A DNA stretch of 23,494 nucleotides from CALFCX01 sp041650595. GTDB taxonomy: Bacteria; Margulisbacteria; WOR-1; JAKLHX01. Below, one piece after another: positions 8,107 through 15,564 of this stretch. Location of the stretch: NCBI GenBank assembly GCA_041650595.1, contig JBAZKW010000023.1:1-23494 (forward strand). The letters are read 5' to 3'. Within the stretch, counting starts at the first letter, position 1, and each line of letters opens with the position of its first letter. The position numbers and the translations under genes were made by a program. The notes beneath the pieces were generated by a model. The model had not been told where the DNA came from. It did no database searches and saw nothing but the letters and a program-made list of their open reading frames with translations.

Positions 8107-9435
8107 ATGGCAAATGAACTGGCACAAGGTCTCGCGTCAAGGACTACGGCCCTGCATTATGTCAGGGCAAATGATTTAAAGGCAGCGAATAAAAATCCAA
8201 GGGATAACAGAGCCAAAGCTGCAGGAGATGCGCTTTCAGTGAACGAGAGGCTTGAGGCAAGACGCCTCGGAGCCGATGCCAGCATTCCTTTAAAACATAG
8301 CAATGTCAAAGCGTCCATGCCGGGCGATACGGTTACTTTAACACCTGAAAATAACAGGCAAGTCACACGGGGAGCGGCACCAGCCCCTAAAGCAGCAACA
8401 GCTCAAAAGGAAACAAATAAATCAAAAGGGTTGTTAGGCAAAATATGGGACGCGATCAAATGGCCGTTCAAACAGATAGGCAAATTGTTCGGTTTTGGCG
8501 GAAAAGAAAAACCAGCACAACCTGAAGCCCCTGCACCGACAGCGGCACCAGCTCCAAAGCCGAAAGCAGCTTCGGCTTCACAACCGCCGATCCAATCTTC
8601 GGCACAAGATGCGTTGAAACGACAAAGTTCAGAAGCGCCTAAAGTTCCGGATCCAACTCAAGCTCCAAAACCGGAACCCGCTCCTGCTCAACCTCCAATA
8701 GTTGAGGCAAAAAATGTTAATGGAGAAGAGTCCGCGGCAGGTCAACCGCCAACTCCAGCCGGACAAGTAACACCAAAAACAGAAGCGAAAGGAAAAGGCG
8801 AGTCTACACCACCAGCTGATGGAGAAGCGAAACCTTCTGTATCTGCAGCGGCTGAAACAGCACCGGCAGCAGCAGCAGCTCCGCCTGCACCACCAAAAGC
8901 TGATGCGACAAATCCGACGAAAAATGAAGGAAAAACTGCTGGAAATGGATCGGTCGCTACGCCTCCGTCTGCTGAACCTGTTAAACCGGTGGAAGCAACT
9001 CAACCAAAGGGTTCAGGCGTGGTACAAGCCAACGCAACTGAACCGGCCCCGGTAAAATTCGGATCTGCAAAAGGACAGAAGTTGACCGATGTTCTTGGGA
9101 TTCCGAATCTATTGAAGAATCCGAGACTTCCAGAAGGAACAGCAGCTAAGATTAAACCAGTCCTTGATGCGATCGACGATCTCGACCTTCCAAAAGCAAA
9201 ATCAATTGCGGAACAATTGGGAAAGAACGGATCTATAGATCCATGGATAGCATCCTATATAAGTGGCACAATAGTTGATAAAGGCCTATTAATTAATCCG
9301 ATAATCGGCAATATAAAAGCCGGAAATTTTGATGTAGCTGTTGAAAAAATAAGAAATATACCGGATAACCAGATAACGGTAAATCCAACGGAAACAAGGA
9401 ATGCACTAATTGCTTATGTGAATTCAAAGAGATAA
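8107..9435 (+). CDS. Unknown protein: amphipathic helix, Pro/Ala-rich linker, helical C-terminal domain
   Basis: 442 residues; ATG 8107 follows AAGGAG (8094-8099). No signal peptide. Residues 1-105 are polar and probably helical or disordered. Residues 107-131 (SKGLLGKIWDAIKWPFKQIG onward) form a striking basic amphipathic helix with Trp, Phe, Leu and Ile on one face, as in membrane-surface anchors. Residues about 135-325 are a low-complexity Ala/Pro/Lys/Glu linker. Residues about 325-442 are a folded helical domain with two similar hairpins (VLDAIDDLDLPKAKSIAEQL and IGNIKAGNFDVAVEKIRNIP). The first hairpin matches the C-terminus of the next gene (9626-10090), so the two are paralogous in that domain. 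A strong terminator follows. I recognise no named family; a membrane-associated scaffold is inferred only. Confidence 0.8.
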   Translation: MANELAQGLASRTTALHYVRANDLKAANKNPRDNRAKAAGDALSVNERLEARRLGADASIPLKHSNVKASMPGDTVTLTPENNRQVTRGAAPAPKAATAQKETNKSKGLLGKIWDAIKWPFKQIGKLFGFGGKEKPAQPEAPAPTAAPAPKPKAASASQPPIQSSAQDALKRQSSEAPKVPDPTQAPKPEPAPAQPPIVEAKNVNGEESAAGQPPTPAGQVTPKTEAKGKGESTPPADGEAKPSVSAAAETAPAAAAAPPAPPKADATNPTKNEGKTAGNGSVATPPSAEPVKPVEATQPKGSGVVQANATEPAPVKFGSAKGQKLTDVLGIPNLLKNPRLPEGTAAKIKPVLDAIDDLDLPKAKSIAEQLGKNGSIDPWIASYISGTIVDKGLLINPIIGNIKAGNFDVAVEKIRNIPDNQITVNPTETRNALIAYVNSKR

Positions 9436-9480
9436 CAGCATAAGCAAAAAATCGCAACGTTTAGAGAAGATAGATTTTGC

Positions 9481-9510
9481 AAAAGGCGGAGAAGATTTCT
9501 CCGCCTTTTT
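9481..9510 (+). terminator. Rho-independent terminator
   Basis: A perfect 13-bp stem (9481-9493 with 9497-9509) with a 3-nt loop ends in TTTTT, 45 nt after the stop of the 442-residue gene. It separates that gene from the paralogous one at 9626. Confidence 0.92.
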
Positions 9511-9560
9511 GTTTGACTTAAATCAACGCACGAGAGTTTCCTGGTTTTTAAAAATTGAGT

Positions 9561-9587
9561 GAATTTTTCCAAATAATATGACGATAC
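9561..9587 (+). promoter_or_regulatory. Sigma-28-like promoter (intermediate match)
   Basis: GAATTTTT, 11 nt, GACGATAC, 38 nt before ATG 9626. The -10 retains CGATA. It lies after the terminator of the preceding gene, so it is the only visible promoter for the 154-residue gene. Confidence 0.45.
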
Positions 9588-9625
9588 ACAAATGAGTAAA
9601 GATCAAAAAATCTAAGGAGATGAAA

Positions 9626-10090
9626 ATGATGTCAATAAATTTAGTCTGTGTTAAGGCAGCCGTTACAAAGAGGTTGTATACCGCGGCAAAGAACGAAAAC
9701 AAGTTGCCATCTGAACGGCCGGCACAGGCCACGAACCCTGCGGCTGCTGCTATTCCGGCACCCAAGAAAACTCTATACGACTGTACGGGATTGAAAGGCA
9801 CTGAAGAAGAACAGTTTGTTCCCGATGCCTTAATAAAAATCATGCAACAACCTGACCCTAATATGGTTGAAGCTATGAAAATCGTCGATGAAATGTCCGA
9901 AGGATATACAAAAGATAAAACCAAGGAGGTCGTCGAAAAGGCGACACCGATATTAAACGCTGTTAAAGACAAAGATTTTGCCAAAGCCAGAGATTTGACT
10001 GACAAACTGGAAAGAGGGACTATCATATACGGATTCAGGAGCGCCCTCAAAGAATATATCGATATAAAAGAAGCTGCAAGCAAGAAATAA
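9626..10090 (+). CDS. Unknown small helical protein, paralogous to the preceding gene's C-terminal domain
   Basis: 154 residues. AAGGAG (9614-9619) ends directly at an ATG at 9620, so the ATG at 9626 (6-nt spacing) or 9629 is preferred. The first 50 residues are basic and Ala/Pro-rich. Residues about 62-146 form a helical domain with hairpins PNMVEAMKIVDEMSEG and PILNAVKDKDFAKARDLTDK-L. The latter aligns with PVLDAIDDLDLPKAKSIAEQ-L of the 442-residue neighbour: P[IV]L[ND]A[VI]xDxD[FL]xKA[RK]xxxxxL, then a Gly and a conserved Ser. The pattern resembles an alpha-solenoid half-unit, but no known family is evident. The pair may be subunits of one structure or a short regulator of the long protein. 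It converges with the M24-like gene; I see no terminator between them. Confidence 0.78.
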   Translation: MMSINLVCVKAAVTKRLYTAAKNENKLPSERPAQATNPAAAAIPAPKKTLYDCTGLKGTEEEQFVPDALIKIMQQPDPNMVEAMKIVDEMSEGYTKDKTKEVVEKATPILNAVKDKDFAKARDLTDKLERGTIIYGFRSALKEYIDIKEAASKK

Positions 10091-10123
10091 TACCGTTTAG
10101 AGAGCTTTTTATTATGGGCCGGA

Positions 10124-11680
10124 TCAGCGCACAAGAATGCCGGGAAGTATTATCGGTACATCTCCTCCCCAAATTAAATCAAATGACGTCGTCGGCCACA
10201 CGCCGTAAGGATCCAAAGTAAGAACTCTCGGATCGCCATCGTTACTGCCTAGTGTCAGTATTGTCTCTTCAACTTTGACTCCGCCAAGTATCGGGTTCCA
10301 CGTAAATGCCTGATATGGCAGGATCACGAATGGATCGGAAGAGCTGCTTACGCACTTGTCCCTTATTCCGATACCTGTCGGGCCTCCCCAGTGGCAATGC
10401 CTCCAGGCTTCCGGAAAGCCAAAATCTCGGATTATTTGTTGCATTGTTTCATATACTTTTCCATATGTATATCCCGGCCTCGTCATTCTTAAAGCCGCAG
10501 CAGCTGCATAACCGCATTTTTGAAAATTTTCCTCTATAGGCGTGTAAGCATCTCTGCCGCGCACGATCCTTCTTGTGAGATTAGCTATCTGCCCCCTGTA
10601 TCTTGCGCAGAGGACGATCGCAACATCATGATCGATCAAGCCGCCGTCTTCTTTTGTTCTCGGCAGGGGATGATTTGTCTTTGCTATCTGGCCGTCAGCG
10701 GCAACCAGAAGTACATCTGTTTCGACTCCGACTTCCGCAAGCATCCTTTTTACTTGAGCCGCGACATCGGCCTCGCTATCTTCTCCGAAATTAACAAAAT
10801 ATCCCGCCTTCGTCAGAGCTGCGGAGGCTACCTGTGCAAGCCATTCATACCGCTCGACGTCTATCGGCAGCATAGAATAATGTAGTTCATGGAAACCTGA
10901 AAATGCCTGACTTCCTATTGTATCCTTTCCTATTGTGTGTGATCTAATATCCGGCTCTTCCTGCCATCCGTTAATGACAAGCCGAATATGTTTCTGCCAA
11001 TCCGGACCAATTCCCTTCTCCATTTCCTGCTCTGTTACCCTCGGTTCTTCTATATTATTGATAAAAACTTTTATCGGTTCACTTAAATCACGGGGGACAA
11101 GGAAAGCGGCAACACTGGTATTTGTTATCTCATGAAAATCCCTGCCGCCCAACAGCCAATTTTGGACATTCAGATCTCTCAATACTAAATAATCGGCGCT
11201 GTTTGCTTCCAGCCACTGAGAAAATCGCGCTCTCTTTTCTGTTATCTCTTCAGAAGTTGTCGCGGGCGATCGTCCGAGCAAAGACACTACATCTTTTACT
11301 CCGTCGAAATGTCTCTTCGGCAATACTCCCAATCTTGATAGAAGTAGTTCATCCACAAAATCTTTTGGGGCCGATTCAGAAAGCGCCATGTCGCTGTGTT
11401 TTAAGGCAGTCATGACTGATCTTAGGCTATCGAAAGCTCCGCTATCCAAAGTAAAATACGAACTTCCTCTACAGCTCTCGGAGCCTAACACTAAAGCTTT
11501 ATGATTAGGAGCTTCTATGCGGCCCACAAACTCAATTCCATTAATATCTCGGATATCCGCCGCTGAGGTCTCGAATTGCCTTGCCAAACGATCAATTGTC
11601 ATATGTGGCGGCAATTTTAATCTTCCATCTCTGAAACAATTATCCACAACCTTTCTTGCCGCTTGCATCACCATAACCAT
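10124..11680 (-). CDS. M24-type 'pita-bread' peptidase-like protein lacking metal-ligand aspartates
   Basis: 518 residues; ATG 11680 is preceded by AAGGAG (11695-11690) at 9 nt, so the longer TTG frame is rejected. Residues 150-250 resemble the creatinase/prolidase N-terminal domain. Residues about 275-480 resemble the M24 catalytic fold: SEADVAAQVKRMLAEVG, HPLP near 337, IVLCARYRGQIANLTRR (355-371), HCHWGGPTGIGIRD (428-441), QAFTWNPILGGVKVEETIL. In active M24 enzymes the 355-371 segment reads roughly vvDlGa.y.Gy.sDlTR; here both Asp ligands are replaced (Leu/Cys, and Asn in ANLTRR), while the His and EE remain. Creatinase also works without metal, so metal-independent catalysis or a binding role is likelier than aminopeptidase activity. 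It has a strong sigma-28-type promoter, divergent from the dehydrogenase. Confidence 0.8.
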   Translation of the reverse strand: MVMVMQAARKVVDNCFRDGRLKLPPHMTIDRLARQFETSAADIRDINGIEFVGRIEAPNHKALVLGSESCRGSSYFTLDSGAFDSLRSVMTALKHSDMALSESAPKDFVDELLLSRLGVLPKRHFDGVKDVVSLLGRSPATTSEEITEKRARFSQWLEANSADYLVLRDLNVQNWLLGGRDFHEITNTSVAAFLVPRDLSEPIKVFINNIEEPRVTEQEMEKGIGPDWQKHIRLVINGWQEEPDIRSHTIGKDTIGSQAFSGFHELHYSMLPIDVERYEWLAQVASAALTKAGYFVNFGEDSEADVAAQVKRMLAEVGVETDVLLVAADGQIAKTNHPLPRTKEDGGLIDHDVAIVLCARYRGQIANLTRRIVRGRDAYTPIEENFQKCGYAAAAALRMTRPGYTYGKVYETMQQIIRDFGFPEAWRHCHWGGPTGIGIRDKCVSSSSDPFVILPYQAFTWNPILGGVKVEETILTLGSNDGDPRVLTLDPYGVWPTTSFDLIWGGDVPIILPGILVR

Positions 11681-11703
11681 GATTATTTTCTCCTTTTTAT
11701 ATT

Positions 11704-11731
11704 GTAGATGTCGGTCACGACCGACATCTAC
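11704..11731 (-). repeat. Perfect 28-nt palindrome in the leader of the M24-like gene
   Basis: Two 13-nt arms (GTAGATGTCGGTC and its complement) around a 2-nt centre. It lies downstream of the sigma-28-type -10 (11749-11742), so it would be at the very 5' end of the mRNA, and 8 nt upstream of the Shine-Dalgarno site. It could be a stabilising 5' hairpin, an operator, or a copy of a dispersed palindromic repeat. Confidence 0.8.
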
Positions 11732-11741
11732 CAACAAAACC

Positions 11742-11768
11742 TTATCGACCGTTTCCCATCAAAATTTC
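11742..11768 (-). promoter_or_regulatory. Sigma-28-type promoter of the M24-like gene
   Basis: On the minus strand: GAAATTTT, exactly 11 nt, GTCGATAA. The known FliA consensus is TAAAGTTT-N11-GCCGATAA. Both boxes are identical, base for base, to those at 17214-17188 upstream of the FGGY kinase, including flanking T and GG; only the spacer differs. Confidence 0.7.
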
Positions 11769-11771
11769 AAT

Positions 11772-11798
11772 GAAATTTGTAAATTTTCGTATCGATGA
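11772..11798 (+). promoter_or_regulatory. Sigma-28-type promoter of the dehydrogenase gene
   Basis: GAAATTTG, 11 nt, ATCGATGA. It stands back to back with the minus-strand promoter at 11768-11742; the two -35 boxes nearly touch, with AAAATTTC and GAAATTTG separated by 3 nt. The ATG at 11795 lies inside the -10 box, which argues for the ATG at 11816 as the start. Confidence 0.6.
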
Positions 11799-11815
11799 AT
11801 ATATGTAGGAATTTT

Positions 11816-13282
11816 ATGAGAACACAAGTAATAAGTGCATACCGCGGAGGAATGGATACACAATTTTTTAATGCTATCAGGCGCGACAGGCCGCTTGGAT
11901 CTCTTAGAATAGATCGAGCCGGTCGTGACTTGCAGGATAGATTTGCCGAAGAAATGAACATATCCAAAGGAATACATCCTCGTTTCCCTGATTATGCCGA
12001 AGCACAAGTGAGCGTGGATCTTGGATCTGTCGATGCGCTAAGAAAAGTTGTTCAAGTGGGAGCCGGCGCGATCGGAGCCGGTTTTTTGGCCCCTATCATT
12101 GCGCAGGCAGATCACAGGATAAGTTTTCTTGACGCAAACCAGAAATTGATCGACAGGCTCAGATATTGGGATTCATATTATGTGGATATAGCCGGCATCA
12201 CAAAGCAAATTATCGACCTTCATATATTAAACAGTGCCTTAGAACCGGTAGCCGCAATGACCGAAATGATCAGGGCATCTATGGTAACCACCTCTGTCGG
12301 CCATAATATCCTGCCCAAGATAGCGCCTTTGTTTGCGACAAGCATTTATCTTAGGATGATGCTTGGCGTCGATTTGCCGGTAAACTTTATTTTCCTTGAA
12401 AATTTTCCTGTGGTTCTGACAAATGATCTCAAAAATATTCAAGACCAGCTGGGGCCTTTTAAAACTGCATTTTATGCGGCAGCCGGAGAACATTTTGCGA
12501 ACGCAGAACAGGAAACTGATTTTTCCGAATACATGGAGCGCTTTGTCGGATTTTCGCGGGCTATCGGACATTACCCTGCGGCAGAAACTTCACCGAAAGA
12601 ACATGATGTCCCCTATTGTTTAAAGGTCGCAGGAAGTAGACATGTCATACCGATCGAAGCCGCGAATTATATGGGAGACCGGATAGAGGTGCCGGAAATG
12701 AAGCTTGAGGACAGATACGGAAGGCTTGCCATCCAAAAGCTTCTGGCTTTTAACATGCCGCATGCTCTTGTCGCGTATCTGGGTTTTGCCAACGGCATCT
12801 TTACAACAAATGAAGCTATGAGGAATAACACAGTGCGTGAGACGTTTGAAAAAGCAGTAAATGACGAGATAGGAGTAGCGCTTGCCAAGCAATTCGATTT
12901 TGATGAGGACGAAACCAGACTTTACAGCGAACACACGAGATCGACCTTTGAAACTTTTGAGGATTCCGTATTCAGGATCGGCGGTGACGCGGCAAGAAAG
13001 TTATCTCCCGACGACCGTCTCATTGTAGCTGCAAGACTCTGTATGCTGACAAATGTCCCCTGCCCTAACATTATAAAAGGAATAGCAGCCGGGATCTGGT
13101 ACGCGATAAATGTCTCAAGCAAGGACGATCCGAAAGCGATCAAATTCCCTGAAACCCTTTATACTGCCGAGGACAAAAGAGATTACATCTTGAGAGAAAT
13201 ATGCAAGCTTGACAGCGAAGACCCTTTGTACAAGCTGGTGATCACATGCTACAAAAGAGATTTTGAACGTCCAAAAAGCTGA
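11816..13282 (+). CDS. Mannitol-1-phosphate 5-dehydrogenase-like (polyol long-chain dehydrogenase family)
   Basis: 488 residues from ATG 11816, which follows AGGA and lies just after the promoter. The Rossmann motif VGAGAIGAGF is at 81-90, with an acidic strand end FLDAN near 104-108. VTTSVGHNILPKIAPL (about 157) matches the MtlD family. The catalytic signature K-x4-N-x2-H is intact as K308, N313, H316 within QKLLAFNMPHALVAYLG, equivalent to KLFTLNTGHAITAYLG in MtlD. KLSPDDRL and NIIKGIAAG also match. The expected reaction is NAD-linked oxidation of a sugar alcohol or its phosphate at carbon 2 or 5. It is about 100 residues longer than typical MtlD because of an unrelated 75-residue N-terminal extension. 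The substrate is unknown; a polyol feeding the nearby FGGY kinase is conceivable. Confidence 0.85.
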   Translation: MRTQVISAYRGGMDTQFFNAIRRDRPLGSLRIDRAGRDLQDRFAEEMNISKGIHPRFPDYAEAQVSVDLGSVDALRKVVQVGAGAIGAGFLAPIIAQADHRISFLDANQKLIDRLRYWDSYYVDIAGITKQIIDLHILNSALEPVAAMTEMIRASMVTTSVGHNILPKIAPLFATSIYLRMMLGVDLPVNFIFLENFPVVLTNDLKNIQDQLGPFKTAFYAAAGEHFANAEQETDFSEYMERFVGFSRAIGHYPAAETSPKEHDVPYCLKVAGSRHVIPIEAANYMGDRIEVPEMKLEDRYGRLAIQKLLAFNMPHALVAYLGFANGIFTTNEAMRNNTVRETFEKAVNDEIGVALAKQFDFDEDETRLYSEHTRSTFETFEDSVFRIGGDAARKLSPDDRLIVAARLCMLTNVPCPNIIKGIAAGIWYAINVSSKDDPKAIKFPETLYTAEDKRDYILREICKLDSEDPLYKLVITCYKRDFERPKS

Positions 13283-13305
13283 TACCCTTATCGAAACAAA
13301 TACTA

Positions 13306-13311
13306 TATAAT
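13306..13311 (+). promoter_or_regulatory. TATAAT -10 box, near-leaderless start
   Basis: A perfect TATAAT 9 nt before ATG 13321, in the 38-nt gap after the dehydrogenase stop. No convincing -35 is visible. The transcript would start 1-3 nt before the ATG. Confidence 0.4.
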
Positions 13312-13320
13312 TACCCTGAG

Positions 13321-13824
13321 ATGTCGAATTTCTTCGAAAACATATTTGGGTCCGAAAAAGCGCCTACAACTGCGGCAGAGGTCTATGCTAAGGGAGTAGA
13401 ACTGCTAAACAAACGTAAATACAAACAATCTTTAACATATTTCACGCGCTTCATAGAGCTTGAGCCGGATTCCCCAAAAGGCTACTTTAACAGAGCTTTA
13501 TGTTATAGACAAATGGGTAAGATTGAAGAAGCGCTTGCGGACCACGACAGATCAATCGAACTGGCCCCCGCCAATGCTTCGGCATATTACAACCGCGCTA
13601 TCGCATATTACAGCGTGCATAGGCTGGATGAAGCTTTAAAAGACTATACCAAGGTTTTAGAATTAAAGCCCAGGGACGGCGGTGCCTATTACAGCAGAGC
13701 TCTGGTATATTTTTTGAAAAAGGAATACGAAAATTCATTGAATGACGCAAACACAGCCGCAAGTCTCGGCTACATTGTTGATTCTGACTTTTTGGACAAG
13801 CTTCACAAACATCTTTCTCGATAA
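13321..13824 (+). CDS. TPR-repeat protein
   Basis: 167 residues with about four tetratricopeptide repeats. Clear ones are residues 22-55 (AEVYAKGVELLNKRKYKQSL), 56-89 (PKGYFNRALCYRQMGKIEEA) and 90-123 (ASAYYNRAIAYYSVHRLDEA), followed by AYYSRALVYFLKKEYENSLN. The repeats have the normal W/Y-A-G/Y-A-P pattern. No signal peptide, so it is a cytoplasmic protein-protein interaction scaffold. The ATG at 13321 has no Shine-Dalgarno site but sits 9 nt after a TATAAT box. It lies 38 nt after the dehydrogenase; its partner is unknown. Confidence 0.88.
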   Translation: MSNFFENIFGSEKAPTTAAEVYAKGVELLNKRKYKQSLTYFTRFIELEPDSPKGYFNRALCYRQMGKIEEALADHDRSIELAPANASAYYNRAIAYYSVHRLDEALKDYTKVLELKPRDGGAYYSRALVYFLKKEYENSLNDANTAASLGYIVDSDFLDKLHKHLSR

Positions 13825-13851
13825 ATTCTGATTTTACCTCTTTGTTACATG

Positions 13852-13878
13852 CAAGAATTCCGGTTAAACATTCGATGG
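13852..13878 (+). promoter_or_regulatory. Weak sigma-28-like promoter
   Basis: CAAGAATT, 11 nt, TTCGATGG, 49 nt before ATG 13928. The -35 resembles CAAGATTT at 3819 and CAAGTTTT at 8041. A second CGATAA word (CTCGATAA at 13817) has no matching -35. Confidence 0.35.
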
Positions 13879-13927
13879 ATCTTTAGCGGCCTGAAAAGGT
13901 CAAGAATTGCAAGAGGAGGTAGAATTT

Positions 13928-14452
13928 ATGGTAAGTTCAGTTGATGGGCATGGAGGGCAGTCATACATGTCAAATAGTGAAGAATGTTTGCCAGAAGAAT
14001 GTTTACCAAATGATGATACAGCTACACCGCCTCCATTTCCCGATACGTATACGGAAGAGCTTCCTATCACCGCCGATGATACAGTAGAAATAACCAACCC
14101 CCAACTACCTAGTGACCAGATAGAAGGAGCCCCGGAACCCGGTTACAAGCCAGAAGTATCTACAGAAACCGACGGAGTTTACTTTAATCCTCCTCCATGT
14201 GACGATGATGGAACGAACGTTGGTCCTACCAGTGAACCTTATGACTCAAGAGATAAGGGTTCTCAGAATGTATCACCGACAGGTGGTAACGGCGGAAAGG
14301 GTTTTGATAACGTGTCACCGGCAGGTGAAACCGGTAACGGCGGAAAGGGTTATCAAAATGCATCTCCGATACACAATGCTGCTGAAACTGTGACATCTAT
14401 TGCTGAAACTCAAGCTGAAATAACAGCGCGGATCAATAGCATGATCGAATAA
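13928..14452 (+). CDS. Acidic, low-complexity repeat protein of unknown function
   Basis: 174 residues; the start is fixed by AGGAGG (13914-13919) 8 nt before ATG 13928. Residues 1-95 are acidic and Pro/Thr-rich with a short duplication (CLPEECLP). Residues about 107-150 contain a glycine-rich tandem repeat: NVSPTGGNGGKGFDNVSP, then AGETGNGGKGYQNASP, with a 19-nt DNA word copied exactly at about 14285 and 14333. The last 25 residues (AAETVTSIAETQAEITARIN) are predicted helical. There is no signal peptide or known domain. It ends at a strong terminator. The glycine/asparagine repeats and disorder-prone composition suggest a structural or surface-associated protein, but no function can be assigned. 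Confidence 0.72.
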   Translation: MVSSVDGHGGQSYMSNSEECLPEECLPNDDTATPPPFPDTYTEELPITADDTVEITNPQLPSDQIEGAPEPGYKPEVSTETDGVYFNPPPCDDDGTNVGPTSEPYDSRDKGSQNVSPTGGNGGKGFDNVSPAGETGNGGKGYQNASPIHNAAETVTSIAETQAEITARINSMIE

Positions 14453-14475
14453 ACACAAGGAGTCGCAATAAAAGA

Positions 14476-14502
14476 AAAGCCCCGATTAGATCGGGGCTTT
14501 TT
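14476..14502. terminator. Bidirectional rho-independent terminator
   Basis: An 11-bp perfect stem (AAAGCCCCGAT at 14476-14486 with 14490-14500) with a 3-nt loop. It is followed by TT on the plus strand and by an A-rich flank that gives T's on the minus strand. It lies between the convergent stops at 14452 and 14518 and serves both genes. Confidence 0.93.
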
Positions 14503-14517
14503 CATATCTGCCGTTTT

Positions 14518-15477
14518 CTACACCAGGTCTATATCCTGCCCTGACAGGGTTTTGTAAAAGTCAGCGTATTTGTCTTTGTCTTTGCTGTTGCGCAGGGCGA
14601 TCGCCGCGCGGGGGTGCTGGTTCAAAATACCGGTGATCATATAGGGAATAATATATCCCCATTCCATTTTTTCTCTGAGAGGCAGAAATTCTTTTTCTAT
14701 GACCTCGAGTATCGGGTCCAATCTGAACTTGGGATTTTTCAGGAAAGCCAGCAAAAGCTCAAGATTGCAGTTGCCCGGACCGCGGCCGATGCCAAAGATC
14801 GAGGCATCAAGCCAGTTAGCTCCCAGGCGTATGGCTTCTATCGTGTTTGCAAAAGCAAGCTGCCTGTTGTTGTGGGTATGTATCCCGACTTCTATTCCCT
14901 TCGGATGAAGGTGCTTTTTATATAGGTTCACGAGAAAATCTATCTGTTCCGAAAAAAGAGCCCCGTAGCTGTCGACTACATATACCGCTTTGACCGGACA
15001 ATGTGATATCTCTGCCAGAGCTTCTTCCAGGTCGGGCTGCAGGGCTGTAGAAATAGCCATAATGTTGATCGTCGTCTCGTAGCCTTTTTGGGTAAAGTGC
15101 TTTGTATATTCTATGGCCTTGTCGACGTCTTTCACGTAACAGGCGGTGCGCATCAGATCGACGACGCTGTCTTTTTTATGAGGCACCTGGTCAAGTTCGA
15201 CGCGGCCAATGTCCACCATCGTGGCTATTTTTGCGCCGTTAGGCACTCCTGCGGTCATCTCTTTCAAAAAATCGTCGTCGCAGAACTTGCTGCGGCCGAA
15301 TTTGTCGGGATCATACTGCTTTTTTGAGAGCCTGTATCCAAGCTCCACATAATCGACACCGGCCATCGATGCGGCGAGGTATACGGCTTTGATAAGCTTG
15401 TCATCGAACAGGTGGTTGTTGATCAACCCGCCGTCTCGGATAGTGCAGTCAAGTACTTTTATTTCCGGTCTGTACAT
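14518..15477 (-). CDS. DRE-TIM metallolyase, 4-hydroxy-2-oxovalerate aldolase-like
   Basis: 319 residues. LDCTIRDGG (residues 9-17) is the metal- and substrate-binding DxTxRDG motif of the HMGL/DRE-TIM family. VDYVELGYR (42-49), VVDSYGALF (167-175), the metal ligands H200 and H202 in GIHTHNN, and GIGRGPGNCNLELLL (about 229-243) complete the active site. The C-terminal 70 residues resemble DmpG-type aldolases in position but not clearly in sequence. The likely reaction is a divalent-metal-dependent aldol cleavage or condensation of a 2-oxo acid; the substrate cannot be read. Transcription is from a TATAAT promoter 6 nt before the ATG, implying a leaderless mRNA, and stops at a shared bidirectional terminator. 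It lies downstream of the broken FGGY kinase but has its own promoter. Confidence 0.85.
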   Translation of the reverse strand: MYRPEIKVLDCTIRDGGLINNHLFDDKLIKAVYLAASMAGVDYVELGYRLSKKQYDPDKFGRSKFCDDDFLKEMTAGVPNGAKIATMVDIGRVELDQVPHKKDSVVDLMRTACYVKDVDKAIEYTKHFTQKGYETTINIMAISTALQPDLEEALAEISHCPVKAVYVVDSYGALFSEQIDFLVNLYKKHLHPKGIEVGIHTHNNRQLAFANTIEAIRLGANWLDASIFGIGRGPGNCNLELLLAFLKNPKFRLDPILEVIEKEFLPLREKMEWGYIIPYMITGILNQHPRAAIALRNSKDKDKYADFYKTLSGQDIDLV

Positions 15478-15483
15478 AATTAA

Positions 15484-15512
15484 ATTATACCTTACGTGTT
15501 CAGCCGTGGCAA
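15484..15512 (-). promoter_or_regulatory. Sigma-70-type promoter giving a leaderless aldolase mRNA
   Basis: TTGCCA (15512-15507), 17-nt spacer, TATAAT (15489-15484), then 6 nt to ATG 15477, so +1 falls on or next to the start codon. The -35 overlaps the left arm of the inverted repeat 15506-15563. Confidence 0.62.
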
Positions 15513-15563
15513 ATTACGGATGACGCAGGGTGCTCCGCCGTCGACGGTCGACAGATTTGCCAC
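15506..15563. repeat. Inverted repeat with internal GTCGAC palindrome
   Basis: 9-nt arms GTGGCAAAT (15506-15514) and ATTTGCCAC (15555-15563) enclose 40 nt with the 10-nt palindrome CCGTCGACGG (15538-15547). It lies immediately after the FGGY kinase stop and overlaps the aldolase -35. It could be a terminator-like structure, an operator or a dispersed repeat. Confidence 0.6.
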
Positions 15564-15564
15564 T

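Noticed and set aside
8629..9055. Open frames of 124 and 78 codons opposite or within the 442-residue gene
   Set aside because: The products are biased strings (Arg/Ser/Cys-rich, or Gln/Leu/Arg-rich) produced by the Pro/Ala-rich coding sequence in other frames.
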